The notes below the pieces were generated by a model. That model was given only the letters and a program-made list of their open reading frames with translations, ran no database searches and was not told the DNA's origin. Position numbers and translations under genes: made by a program. Of a DNA stretch of 64,000 bases, positions 42,216 through 51,325 are shown piece after piece; position 1 is the stretch's first letter, and the number at the start of each line of letters is the position of its first letter. The stretch comes from CAVTSA01 sp963790575 (GTDB lineage Bacteria; Chloroflexota; Dormibacteria; Dormibacterales; Dormibacteraceae): NCBI GenBank assembly GCA_963790575.1, contig CAWBPD010000008.1:155600-219599 (forward strand), written 5' to 3'.

Positions 42216-45200
42216 TCAGGGCTTGAAGAGGGCGACTCCTGCGGCCCAGTACATCGAGTTGGGGAAGGTAGCCGAGAAGGTGGCGGTGCCCTGTGTGGAC
42301 AGTATCTCGAAGGCGGCCAGCACGGAGGTCGTGTTCGTCCCCGTCGAGGTCTGCTGAGGCTCGGCAGTGTAGCCGGTGGCACTTGGCGTCATCGCCTGCG
42401 AATTGGCGTGCCCCGCCACGAAGCCGACCGCCAGCTCGTTCGAGGCGCTCGAGGCCGCGCTACCCGACGCCGCGGAGGTCCCGGTATTGGATGCTCCCGC
42501 CGATGAGTCCAGCCGGCTCGTGGCGGTGACACCTGTGAATTCGAGAAGCTCAAAGCTGACCGTGGTCGCGGAGGCGAGGTGGACGGTCACGGTCGTCGTG
42601 GGATTGGCGTTCGCTGCGTACCAGAGCTCGCCGTCGGAGAAGTGACCCGACGTGTCGTACGCGCCGACCTTCGTCCAGGTGTTGCCGGCCGAGTCGGTGA
42701 CCGACGTGATGTGGTTGGTCGCGCCCGCGTAAACGCCGGCCGCCAGGACGAGCAGATCGCCGGCGCGCGAGCTGGTCGGGAACGAGCCGGACAAGGAGGT
42801 CGCGGCCGCCGCCTCGGTACCGCTGCCGGCCTGGACGAGCGATGGCCCGGTGGTTGCCGAGTTCACCGTCAGGTAGAAGGTAGCCGAATGCGTCGCCGAG
42901 GTCCCGGTACCGGTCACGGTGATCGGGAACGTGCCGGTAGGTGTCGACGAGGACGTGGTGACCATCATCGTGGAGGTTTGTCCGGCGGCCATGGATTGCG
43001 GGCTGAACGAGACGGTTGCCCCGGTCGGCGCGCCGCTGGCGCTCAATCCGACGGTCTGGCTCGATCCGGCTGTGACGGCGGTGTCGATGATGGTGCTTGC
43101 GGAGGCACCTTGCATGACGGTGGCCGAGCCCGGGGAGGCTGAGATCGAGAAGTCGTTCGGACCGGCCGGTACGACGTTCAGGGTGAACGTTTGCTGTACC
43201 GAGCCGACCGCGTTGGCGGCGGTGATGGTGAGCGTCGAGGAGGACGGCGACGTGGCGGTCCCGGCCAGTGTGGCCGTGCCGTCGCCATTGTCAGTGAAAC
43301 TCACTCCGCTGGGCAGGGCCCCGCTCTCCGACAACGAGGGCGTGGGAGAGCCGGTCGTGGTGACCGTGAAGGAGCCGGCAACGTTCGTATTGAAGGTGGC
43401 GCTGGCCGCGGAGGTGATCGCGGGGGGCGTCTGGACGACGAGCGAGAAGCCGACCGAGTGCTGGGCCGAGACGCTGGTCCCCGTCACGACGATCGGATAG
43501 GTCCCGGCGGGCGTCGTCGATGAGGTGGTGACAGTCATCTGGGATGCCGGGCCACCGGCCGTCACCGACTGCGGATTGAAGGAGACCGCTGCCCCGGCCG
43601 GCAGGCCGGTGGCGCTGAAGCTGACCTGCTGGGGGGTACCGACGGCGGTTGTCGAGATGCTCGACGTCGCCGGCGAGCCGGCCGTCACGGTTGCGGTGCC
43701 GGGTGCGTCGGCGATCGTGAAGTCGCCGGGAGGCGGGGCCTGTGACCCCGGCTTGAACAGGGCGACCCCGGCGGCCCAGTTCATCGCGGCGCCGAACGAG
43801 CCGGCGAAGCTCGTCGATCCGGAGGCGGCGATGTTCTGGTAGCCGGAGAGCACGGTCACCGTGTTGGGGCTGGTCGTCGTCTGCATGGGAAGCGGGTTGT
43901 AGCCGGGGGACGTCACCGTGACGGTCTGACTCGTGGTGTGGCCGGCGATGAACCCGACTGCCAGGTCCCCTGACGCGGAGGCGGTCGCGGAACCGGAGGA
44001 GGCCGACGTGCCGTGCCCGGACGTACCGATGGACCCGTCCAAGGCGCTCGACCCGGCGACACCGCTGAACTCGGCGAGCTGCAGGGCGACGGCAGTCGCT
44101 TTGGTGCTCACGGTAACACTGGTCACCGAGCGGGCACCAGCCGTGTACCAGAGCTCGCCGTCGGAGTTCACTCCCGAGGTGAAGTAGTTGCCGACCTCCG
44201 TCCACGCGTCGCCGGCCGAGTCGGTGACGGCGGTGATCGGCTGGGTGGCGCCTGTGTAGACGCTGGCCGAGAGGACCAGCAGGTCACCCGGCGTGCTCGC
44301 TGCCGGCAGGGTGACCGAGGTCGCGGACGAATTCACCGATTGCACGAAGGCCGGCCCCGACGGTCCCGTCGGTGTCGTCACCTGGAAGGGGCTGGACGGC
44401 GGGGATACGTTGCCGGCTCCATCGCGGGCGTCCACGGTGTACTGGTAGGTGGTCCCCGGGGAGGCCGTGGTGTCCGTGTAGCTGGTGGTGGTCACAGGGG
44501 TCGGTGTCAGCAACCGTCCGTTCCGGTAGACGTCGTATCCGGTCACCGCCACGTTGTCCGTGGCCGCCGTCCATCCCAGGTTGACCTGGGTCGGGGAGGC
44601 TGCCGTGCCGGTCGTGATCGTCGGCGTGCTCGGCGGTGTCGTGTCGACCGTCCACGAGGTGGTCGCCGGTGTGTAGCCAGAGGCCGCAACCGTGACTTGA
44701 TGCGACCCCTGTGCGAGCCCGCTCAGTCTGAGGGGGCTCGAGCAGGTCGTCGGGCTGGCGCTGTCGAGGCTGCACGTGAACGACGGCGAGCCGGAGCTGG
44801 CGTGGAATGAGATGGAGGCACTCGTCGAGGTGGTCAGTGAGGGCGGCGGCGTGTCGATCACGACGGCCGGCGTCACCGAGAAGCTGTATGTCTGAACGTC
44901 GAAGGACTGCCCGGCGGCGTTGATCGGCGTCACCGTCATCGTGCCGCCGTCCACGGTGACCTTGACGAAGTTGTAGACCTGGGCCGCCGACTGTGGGGTA
45001 GGCGCCCCCCCGCAGGCGGTACCGGAATTGCTCGTTGGGCTCCAGCCGATCGCATAGACGGCGCCGGACGCCTTGAGGCTGGTGCACGCGCTGCCCGTCT
45101 GGACCGGCTCCAGGATGCCGCCGCCTCCCCCGCTCACGTAGGTCGTGAGCGAACCCGGGCTGTTGGGCGTGATGCGGGAGTAGTCATGGGCATGTCCGTT

Positions 45201-46502
45201 GAACACCACCTTCACCCCGTTGGAGGCGAGCAGGGATTCCAGGCTTGACGACTGGTACGGGTTGGCGGAACTGTTCTGGAGGTAGATGTCGCTGTCCTGC
45301 GTCGACTCGTCGGACCGGAGCGGGTAATGCCAGGCGGCCAGCTTGATCATCCCAGGGTGACTGGCGAGGTCGGCGGCCAGCCATTTGTACTCGGGCGAGC
45401 TCGGTGTCCAGTGCTCGTCGTGATCGTCCTGGTATCCCGGGCATGCGGATTCGCCGGCATTGGTGCACGCGGACCCTGTCGCTGTCCCCGCGTTGGAGCC
45501 GTCGGCCCAGGCCACGTCGAGCACGTAGATGCGGACATTGGCGTCGGAGAACGCATACCACGCGTCGGGATAGCTCCCCGCCGTGGTTCCGTCCTGAGAG
45601 TTGGCTGGATAGGAGTCGTAGGCGTAGGTGCCGCCCGAGGCGGCAGCGGTGTTCGAGTTGGGCCAGGTCCTGAGGCCGACGGTGTTCTGCCCGTGGTTCC
45701 CCTCACCGGGAAAGACGGGAAGGCCTCCGGTCTGTGGCCAGTACGAGGGGCCGAAGATGCCGCTGACCTCGGACCCGCTATTGATCAGGTCGCCGTAGTT
45801 GGCCTGGGTTCCGCCCGAGTAGCCGACGTCACCCGAGCTGATGACGAACTTCGCGCCGGACGACCCGATCAGCGAGTCGATGGCTGCCTGGCCGGTATTG
45901 AGGTTGTTGGGATACGGCGTCGATGAGGAGTACAGGGTCTCGCCGATGTCGCCGACGACGTCGAAAGTGAGCGGCGTCGACGACCCCGCCGGGTCGAGCG
46001 TGGTGAACTGCTGCGAGGGGTTGGAGCCGAGCAGGTCCACACCGCCCGCCCCCAAGGGCCGGTAGCAGTATGTCGTGCTCGGTGACAAGCCGGTGAGCAC
46101 CACGGTCGACTGGTATTCGTTCGTCCCGGAGACCACGCTGAAGCCGGGTTGGAGGATGCTCGGTGGGGTGCCGGCCGCCGGGTAGGAGTTGGGGAGGCTC
46201 GCGGGAACCGGCGTCTGGTTCGCCGCGCAATTGCCGAGCGGTCCCCAAGCGAGCGTGCCGAGCGCCGAGCTGGTCGTCGCCCAGGTGACATCCGCGCCGG
46301 TCTGGGTGAGGTCCGTGACGTAGGGCGCACGGGTCAGCAGCGAGTTGAAGCCGCTGAACGGCGTCACCGAGATCGGCGCCGGCCCGGCCGCCTGCGCGGA
46401 GGTTGCTCCGAGCCAGGCGGTCCCGCCCGACGCGACCGCCACCAGCACAGCGACCGCCGCCAGCAGGCGAACACGCCTACGCCAAGATGGTCGATCCGCC
46501 AT
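42216..46502 (-). CDS. Secreted multidomain purple-acid-phosphatase-like metallophosphoesterase
   Basis: 1428 residues with a Sec signal peptide (basic WRRRVRLLAAVAVLVAVASG, cut after AQA). An N-terminal FN3-like purple acid phosphatase domain is followed by a metallophosphatase core with all metal motifs: FDVVGDIGE, SSGDVGYSGG, PGEGNHG, LAAWHYPL, VFNGHAHDYSR. C-terminal to it are an Ig/PEGA-like piece, an FN3 domain (PSTPTITTGTAASPTQVNLG), and two copies of a lectin-like domain ending WAAGVALFKP, separated by two BACON-like Ig domains and one putative-Ig domain. Likely extracellular phosphate scavenging on a polymer or surface. Monocistronic. Confidence 0.88.
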   Translation of the reverse strand: MADRPSWRRRVRLLAAVAVLVAVASGGTAWLGATSAQAAGPAPISVTPFSGFNSLLTRAPYVTDLTQTGADVTWATTSSALGTLAWGPLGNCAANQTPVPASLPNSYPAAGTPPSILQPGFSVVSGTNEYQSTVVLTGLSPSTTYCYRPLGAGGVDLLGSNPSQQFTTLDPAGSSTPLTFDVVGDIGETLYSSSTPYPNNLNTGQAAIDSLIGSSGAKFVISSGDVGYSGGTQANYGDLINSGSEVSGIFGPSYWPQTGGLPVFPGEGNHGQNTVGLRTWPNSNTAAASGGTYAYDSYPANSQDGTTAGSYPDAWYAFSDANVRIYVLDVAWADGSNAGTATGSACTNAGESACPGYQDDHDEHWTPSSPEYKWLAADLASHPGMIKLAAWHYPLRSDESTQDSDIYLQNSSANPYQSSSLESLLASNGVKVVFNGHAHDYSRITPNSPGSLTTYVSGGGGGILEPVQTGSACTSLKASGAVYAIGWSPTSNSGTACGGAPTPQSAAQVYNFVKVTVDGGTMTVTPINAAGQSFDVQTYSFSVTPAVVIDTPPPSLTTSTSASISFHASSGSPSFTCSLDSASPTTCSSPLRLSGLAQGSHQVTVAASGYTPATTSWTVDTTPPSTPTITTGTAASPTQVNLGWTAATDNVAVTGYDVYRNGRLLTPTPVTTTSYTDTTASPGTTYQYTVDARDGAGNVSPPSSPFQVTTPTGPSGPAFVQSVNSSATSVTLPAASTPGDLLVLSASVYTGATQPITAVTDSAGDAWTEVGNYFTSGVNSDGELWYTAGARSVTSVTVSTKATAVALQLAEFSGVAGSSALDGSIGTSGHGTSASSGSATASASGDLAVGFIAGHTTSQTVTVTSPGYNPLPMQTTTSPNTVTVLSGYQNIAASGSTSFAGSFGAAMNWAAGVALFKPGSQAPPPGDFTIADAPGTATVTAGSPATSSISTTAVGTPQQVSFSATGLPAGAAVSFNPQSVTAGGPASQMTVTTSSTTPAGTYPIVVTGTSVSAQHSVGFSLVVQTPPAITSAASATFNTNVAGSFTVTTTGSPTPSLSESGALPSGVSFTDNGDGTATLAGTATSPSSSTLTITAANAVGSVQQTFTLNVVPAGPNDFSISASPGSATVMQGASASTIIDTAVTAGSSQTVGLSASGAPTGATVSFSPQSMAAGQTSTMMVTTSSSTPTGTFPITVTGTGTSATHSATFYLTVNSATTGPSLVQAGSGTEAAAATSLSGSFPTSSRAGDLLVLAAGVYAGATNHITSVTDSAGNTWTKVGAYDTSGHFSDGELWYAANANPTTTVTVHLASATTVSFELLEFTGVTATSRLDSSAGASNTGTSAASGSAASSASNELAVGFVAGHANSQAMTPSATGYTAEPQQTSTGTNTTSVLAAFEILSTQGTATFSATFPNSMYWAAGVALFKP

Positions 46503-47061
46503 CGGTCCGCCTTGCTATTTCCCGACCTCGGTCCACAAGCCCACAAAACGATCCGGCGGAGCGCCCTCTCGTAGCCGGAAGGTGGTGATGAGTGTGACCG
46601 GACGGGCTCCTGTAGGGACAAGACCTGGACTGTCTGAAGACACGGCGCATCAGGTAAGTTACGTTCCCCACTGAGATCGACCATAGGCCAAATAGACCCC
46701 TGATGCGGTCGATGTCCCTGTTGAGCTAGGACATCCGCCTAGCGGGCGGAAAGGCCGCGGGCGCCGGCACTGTTCAGGTGGATGCCATGGGCGACGCGAG
46801 AGGCACGACCGCCTCGGACACGCCGCACGAGGCGGGGTTGTCCTGGAGCACCTCGCTCTCGGCTCGTGCCGCACCAAGGCCATCCGAACCGTAGCGGTTC
46901 GGTAACGGACAAACTCGACCAACTTCACCCGCGGTTCGCCGATACCCCGTTGTTGCCCCTTGGGCCGTCAATACCAGACGACGGTCATGCGCATTGTGAA
47001 CAGGCTAGAAAGAGGGGTTGGAATTGGGTTGACGGCGACCTTTGAACTCAAAAGAGGGAGG
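46503..47061. other. Intergenic region with one hairpin
   Basis: About 560 bp without a convincing gene. CCGAACCG and CGGTTCGG pair around a TAG loop (46884-46902); no T-run follows. The upstream region of the phosphatase gene (minus) lies at the left end, but I cannot assign promoter boxes. Confidence 0.4.
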
Positions 47062-47137
47062 TGGTGGGCGGCGACGGGATCGAACCGCCGACCTCTAGCA
47101 TGTCAAGCTAGCGCTCTCCCATCTGAGCTAGCCGCCC
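47062..47137 (-). tRNA. tRNA-Val (anticodon GAC), CCA encoded
   Basis: The minus strand folds as a full cloverleaf: acceptor GGGCGGC/GCCGCCC, D-stem GCTC/GAGC, anticodon stem CTAGC/GCTAG with loop TTGACAT (GAC), T-stem with TTCGATC loop. Discriminator A is followed by an encoded CCA (47062-47064). Confidence 0.97.
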
Positions 47138-47179
47138 CAGGAGTGCCTATTCTAGCCAGCCCCACGGCCGGCCATCACT

Positions 47180-49330
47180 TCACGCCCCGGGCTGGGGGGC
47201 CGGAGGTGAGGAGGAGGGGGAAGGCTGCCGGAAGCCGTTGCCGGACGACTGCAGCGCGGCGGTCAGGACGGGGTTGACCTCCGCGAAGTGGCAGGCGGAG
47301 GGATGCCCCTGCCCGCGGTCGATCAGCGCCGGCTCCTCACGCGCGCAGATCTCCTGCGCCTTCCAGCACCGGGTGCGGAACCGGCAACCCGAGGGCGGCC
47401 GGGTGGCGCTCGGCACGTCGCCCTTCAGGATGATGCGGCGGCGCTGGCGCTCCAGGTCCGGGTTCGGGATCGGCACCGCGGAGAGCAGGGCCTGCGTGTA
47501 GGGGTGCGAGGGCCGCTCATAGACGTCCTGCCGGGTCCCCAGCTCGACGATCTTGCCCAGGTACATGACGGCGACCCGGTGCGAGATGTGACGCACGACG
47601 GAGAGGTCGTGGGCGATGAAGAGATACCCCAGCCCCAGCCGCTGCTGCAGCTCCTCGAGCATGTTGACGACGCCGGCCTGGATCGACACGTCGAGCGCCG
47701 AGACCGGCTCGTCCAGCACCAGCACCTTCGGCTGCAGGGCGAGCGCGCGGGCGACACCGATGCGCTGCCGCTGGCCGCCGCTGAACTCGTGCGGGTACCG
47801 GTTGCGGTGCTCGGGGTTCAACCCCACCATCTGGAGCAGCTCCGCCACGCGAGCCGAGCCGTCACGACCCCACCGGCCGTGGACGTGCAGCGGCTCGGCG
47901 ATCAGTTCGCCGACCGGCATCAGCGGGTCGAGCGAGGCGAAGGGGTCCTGGAAGACGATCTGAATGCCCTGCCGGATCGGTCGCAACTTCGACCGCGACC
48001 GCCCCGTCAGCTCCTGGCCCTGGAAGCGCACCGACCCTGAGGTGGTCGAAACCAACTGCAGGACCGACCGCGCGGTGGTCGACTTCCCGCAGCCGGATTC
48101 CCCGACCAGGGACAGCGTCTCCCGCTCCCGCAGCTCGAAATTGACGCCGCTCACGGCTTGCGCCTCGCCCACCCGCCGGCGAATCAGGCCGCCACCATAG
48201 ATGGGGAAGTTCTTGACCAGGTCCTTGACTTCGATCAGAACTTCACCCGCCGGAGCGCCGTTGGCCTCGGGGCCGGCGGCTGTGGGGCCGGTCGCCACCG
48301 CGGCGGGCCCCTCGGTGGTGTCTGCCCAGGTGGCCTGGAAAAGGTCGGTGCGTCCGGGCTCCAGCTCGCCGGAGCGGATGCACGCGGCAGCATGCCCATC
48401 GCCGACCGGGAGCAGGTCCGGCTCCGCCTTCCGGCACTGGTCGATCGCCGCCGCGCAGCGGGGCGAGAAGGGGCAGCCGCGCGGGAGGGTGACCAGCGAG
48501 GGCGGCGTACCCGGGATCGGACGCAGCGCGCCGCGGGGGTCGATGTCGAGGCGGGGCAGAGAGCCGAGCAGCCCGAGCGTGTAAGGCATGCGCGACCGGT
48601 AGAAGATGTCGTCCGACTGACTGGTCTCGACCGCGCGCCCGGCATACATGACCATGACCTGGTCCGACATCCCCGCCACCACGCCGAGGTCGTGCGTGAT
48701 CAGGACCAGGGACGAGTTCGTCTCCTCACGGGCCGCCTTCAGCGCCTCCAGGACCTGCGCCTGGATGGTGACGTCGAGCGCGGTGGTGGGCTCGTCGGCG
48801 ATGATCAGGTCGGGGTCGTTCGCCATCGCCATCGCGATCACGACGCGCTGCCGCATGCCCCCCGAAAACTCGTGCGGGTAGGACTTCGCGCGCGCCTTGG
48901 CCTCGGGGATGCCGACCATCTCGAGCAGCTGCACCGCCCGCTTCATGGCGTCGTCGTGGCTGACCTGCTGGTGCGTCCACACCGCCTCCGCGATCTGCCA
49001 GCCAACCCTGAAGGCGGGGTTGAGCGAGCTCAACGGGTCCTGCGGGATGTACGCGATGAGCCGGCCGCGCACCTCGCCGAGATCTCCCTCCGAGAGGCCG
49101 AGCAGCTCCTTGCCCTCAGCCCGCACGGAGCCTGAAAGCTTGGTCCCCTTCGGCAGGAGCCCGAGGACCGCCTGTGCGATCGTCGACTTGCCCGAGCCTG
49201 ACTCACCGACGATGCCGAGGCTCTCCCCGCGCCGCACCTCGAAGCTGACGCCCCGGACCGCCTGCACCAGCCCGGCGTCGCTGGGGAAGCCGACCGCGAG
49301 GTCGGAGACCGCGAGCAGTGGTGCGTTCAC
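47180..49330 (-). CDS. Fused DppD-DppF-type peptide ABC transporter ATPase
   Basis: 716 residues holding two complete ABC domains. First: Walker A GESGSGKST (about 43), FSGGMRQRV signature, LIIADEPTTALD Walker B, then the oligopeptide C-terminal cysteine motif (CPFSPRCAAAIDQC). Second: GESGCGKST, FSGGQRQRI, LVLDEPVSALD and another cysteine tail (CRFRTRCWKAQEIC). In most operons these are two proteins; here a Thr/Ala/Pro-rich linker (about 330-360) joins them. Powers import through the two permeases upstream. GTG 49330 overlaps the permease stop. Confidence 0.95.
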   Translation of the reverse strand: MNAPLLAVSDLAVGFPSDAGLVQAVRGVSFEVRRGESLGIVGESGSGKSTIAQAVLGLLPKGTKLSGSVRAEGKELLGLSEGDLGEVRGRLIAYIPQDPLSSLNPAFRVGWQIAEAVWTHQQVSHDDAMKRAVQLLEMVGIPEAKARAKSYPHEFSGGMRQRVVIAMAMANDPDLIIADEPTTALDVTIQAQVLEALKAAREETNSSLVLITHDLGVVAGMSDQVMVMYAGRAVETSQSDDIFYRSRMPYTLGLLGSLPRLDIDPRGALRPIPGTPPSLVTLPRGCPFSPRCAAAIDQCRKAEPDLLPVGDGHAAACIRSGELEPGRTDLFQATWADTTEGPAAVATGPTAAGPEANGAPAGEVLIEVKDLVKNFPIYGGGLIRRRVGEAQAVSGVNFELRERETLSLVGESGCGKSTTARSVLQLVSTTSGSVRFQGQELTGRSRSKLRPIRQGIQIVFQDPFASLDPLMPVGELIAEPLHVHGRWGRDGSARVAELLQMVGLNPEHRNRYPHEFSGGQRQRIGVARALALQPKVLVLDEPVSALDVSIQAGVVNMLEELQQRLGLGYLFIAHDLSVVRHISHRVAVMYLGKIVELGTRQDVYERPSHPYTQALLSAVPIPNPDLERQRRRIILKGDVPSATRPPSGCRFRTRCWKAQEICAREEPALIDRGQGHPSACHFAEVNPVLTAALQSSGNGFRQPSPSSSPPAPQPGA

Positions 49331-50274
49331 GAGCGCAGGCGCTGGTGGGGGTCGAGCGCGTCCCTGAGGCCGTCGCCGATGAAGTTGATGCAGAGGATCA
49401 GCACGATCAGGAAGAGGGCCGGGAACACGAACAACCAGGGCAGCGTGGTGGCCGCGTCCTGGCCCGCCGCGATGAGGTCGCCCAGCGATACTTGCGGGGG
49501 CTGGATTCCGAGTCCGAGGAAGGAGAGCGCCGACTCGATCAACATCGCCGCCCCCACCGTCAGCGTCGCGTTGACGATGATCGGGCCCCTCGCGTTGGGG
49601 ATCATGTGCCGGAAGATGATCCGGAAGTCACTGGAGCCGATCGCCCACTGCGCCTCCACGAACTCCTTCTCGCGCAGCGAGAGGAACGTGCCCCGAACCA
49701 GCCGGGCCATGAAGGTCCACAGCAGCAGGGAGAGGATAACGGCCACCGGGAACCAGTTGTTCGCGAGCTTGCTGGCGGCGTTGGCGACCACCAACAGGAT
49801 GGCGATCAGCGGGAAGATGAGGACCAGGTCGGTGAACCGCATCAGGAGCTGATCCGCCCACTTCCCGTAGTAGCCGGCGACGGCGCCGATCACCGAGCCC
49901 AGGATGGTCGCGAACAGACCGACCAAGAGCGCGGTCTTGATCGAGGTCGCAGTCCCCTCCATCACCTGCGCGAAGAGGTCGTGCCCGATGGTGTCGGTGC
50001 CGAACGGATGCTGAAGGCTGGGCCCGGTCGCGAACTGACCCGTGATGCTGGAGTAGCTGTAGTGCCAGAAGGCCGCGCCCACGGTCGACAGCAGCAGCAT
50101 GACCAGGAAGATGATGAGGGCGCCGACCGCCAGGCGGTGGTGCAGGAACCGCCGCACCACCATCTGGAGCTGCGAGCGGCCCTTGACCTCCAGACCCTGC
50201 TCGATCGCAGCCTCCGCCTGGGAGCTGCGGTCGACCGGCGGCTCAATGACCTCGGTCGAGGGTGGATTACGCAT
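49327..50274 (-). CDS. Dipeptide/oligopeptide ABC transporter permease, DppC type
   Basis: 315 residues with a long cytoplasmic N-terminus, a first helix (LAVGALIIFLVMLLLSTVGA), a periplasmic loop carrying HPFGTDTIGHDLFAQVMEGT, then five more helices. EAA loop: EAQWAIGSSDFRIIFRHMIP, followed by N, the contact point for the ATPase. End motif LCINFIGDGLRDALDPHQRL is characteristic of OppC/DppC. It overlaps the DppB-type gene by 8 bp. Confidence 0.95.
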   Translation of the reverse strand: MRNPPSTEVIEPPVDRSSQAEAAIEQGLEVKGRSQLQMVVRRFLHHRLAVGALIIFLVMLLLSTVGAAFWHYSYSSITGQFATGPSLQHPFGTDTIGHDLFAQVMEGTATSIKTALLVGLFATILGSVIGAVAGYYGKWADQLLMRFTDLVLIFPLIAILLVVANAASKLANNWFPVAVILSLLLWTFMARLVRGTFLSLREKEFVEAQWAIGSSDFRIIFRHMIPNARGPIIVNATLTVGAAMLIESALSFLGLGIQPPQVSLGDLIAAGQDAATTLPWLFVFPALFLIVLILCINFIGDGLRDALDPHQRLRS

Positions 50275-51247
50275 AGCGAATCCTCGGATCCAGAACGCCG
50301 TAGAGGAGATCGGCGATCAGGTTGAACAGGACGATCACCACACCGGCGATCATCATCCACGCCTGCACGATGTTGACGTCCGGGCTCACCGGCCCCGTCA
50401 GGCCCTCGTAGAGGAAACGACCCATCCCCTCCCAGGCGAAGACCGTCTCGGTGATGACGGTCCCGCCGAGAATGGTCGCGAAGTCGAGCGCGAACACAGT
50501 CACCATCGGGATCAGCGCGTTCCTGAGCGCATGCACCATCAAGACCCGCCGCGGAGAGAGACCTTTGGCGCGCGCGAGCTTGATGTAGTCCGCGTTCAGG
50601 ATCTCCAGCAGCGAGGACCGCTGGTACCGGCTCCAGGTGGCGTAGGTGACCAGCGTGAGCGTGATCACCGGGAGCGCGGTGTGGGCGATGATGTCGGGCA
50701 CGGCCGCCACGCCGGTCACCCCGGGCGAATTCTGCCCCACCGTGTAGAAGATCGTGGTCCCGGCCAGCTGGTTGACGTAGATCGCAAAGAAATCCTTGAG
50801 CAGGATGGCGAGGACGAAGACCGGCGTCGAGAAGAAGAGATAGGCGAACGCCGTCGAGATGTGGTCGGCGGCGCTGTACTGCCGCACCGCACTGAGCACG
50901 CCGAGCGCGATGGCGAGGATCCCGGCGAAGATGGTGGCCGGGATCACCAGGCGGAGCGTGATCAGAAGGCGGGACCAGAGCTGCGGGCCGACCGGTTGGC
51001 CGGTGGTGCTGATGCCGAAGTTCCCGCGCAGGAAGCCCGACAGCCAGGTCCAGTACCGCAGCAGGAGTGGCTGGTTCAGGTGCAGCTCGTTACGGACCGC
51101 CTCGATCGTGGATTTGGGGACGTGGGGGTTCGCCTCCAGGGTCGCCAGCGGGTTCCCGGACAGCGAGACCAGGATGTACATGAGGAAGCTGGCGATGAAG
51201 AGGACGATGACCCCGATGATCAAGCGCCGCAGGATGTAGGCCCACAT
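50267..51247 (-). CDS. Dipeptide/oligopeptide ABC transporter permease, DppB type
   Basis: 326 residues. N-terminus MWAYILRRLIIGVIVLFIAS and LYILVSLSGNP-like start, periplasmic LHLNQPLLLRYWTWLSGFLR GNFG block, then the EAA loop DYIKLARAKGLSPRRVLMVH and the end VLFNLIADLLYGVLDPRIRY are all DppB/OppB hallmarks. It lies 78 bp downstream of the substrate-binding protein gene across a strong hairpin, so it is expected to be expressed below the binding protein. Confidence 0.95.
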   Translation of the reverse strand: MWAYILRRLIIGVIVLFIASFLMYILVSLSGNPLATLEANPHVPKSTIEAVRNELHLNQPLLLRYWTWLSGFLRGNFGISTTGQPVGPQLWSRLLITLRLVIPATIFAGILAIALGVLSAVRQYSAADHISTAFAYLFFSTPVFVLAILLKDFFAIYVNQLAGTTIFYTVGQNSPGVTGVAAVPDIIAHTALPVITLTLVTYATWSRYQRSSLLEILNADYIKLARAKGLSPRRVLMVHALRNALIPMVTVFALDFATILGGTVITETVFAWEGMGRFLYEGLTGPVSPDVNIVQAWMMIAGVVIVLFNLIADLLYGVLDPRIRYA

Positions 51248-51270
51248 CGTTCAGCCTCCGGAGCATAAGC

Positions 51271-51303
51271 GAGGTGGCGGCGACATTGCACCGCCGCCAC
51301 CTC
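51271..51303 (-). terminator. 12-bp intercistronic hairpin in the peptide-transporter operon
   Basis: GAGGTGGCGGCG and CGCCGCCACCTC are perfect complements around a 9-nt loop, between the binding-protein stop (51326) and the permease start (51247). Without a T-run it is likely an mRNA-stabilising or partial-termination element that raises binding-protein levels over permease. Confidence 0.7.
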
Positions 51304-51325
51304 AGGCCGGCCCCTATCTGGGGCG

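Noticed and set aside
46503..47061. Possible small genes in the gap between the phosphatase and tRNA-Val
   Set aside because: Short frames on both strands lack motifs and ribosome sites; only a hairpin is visible.
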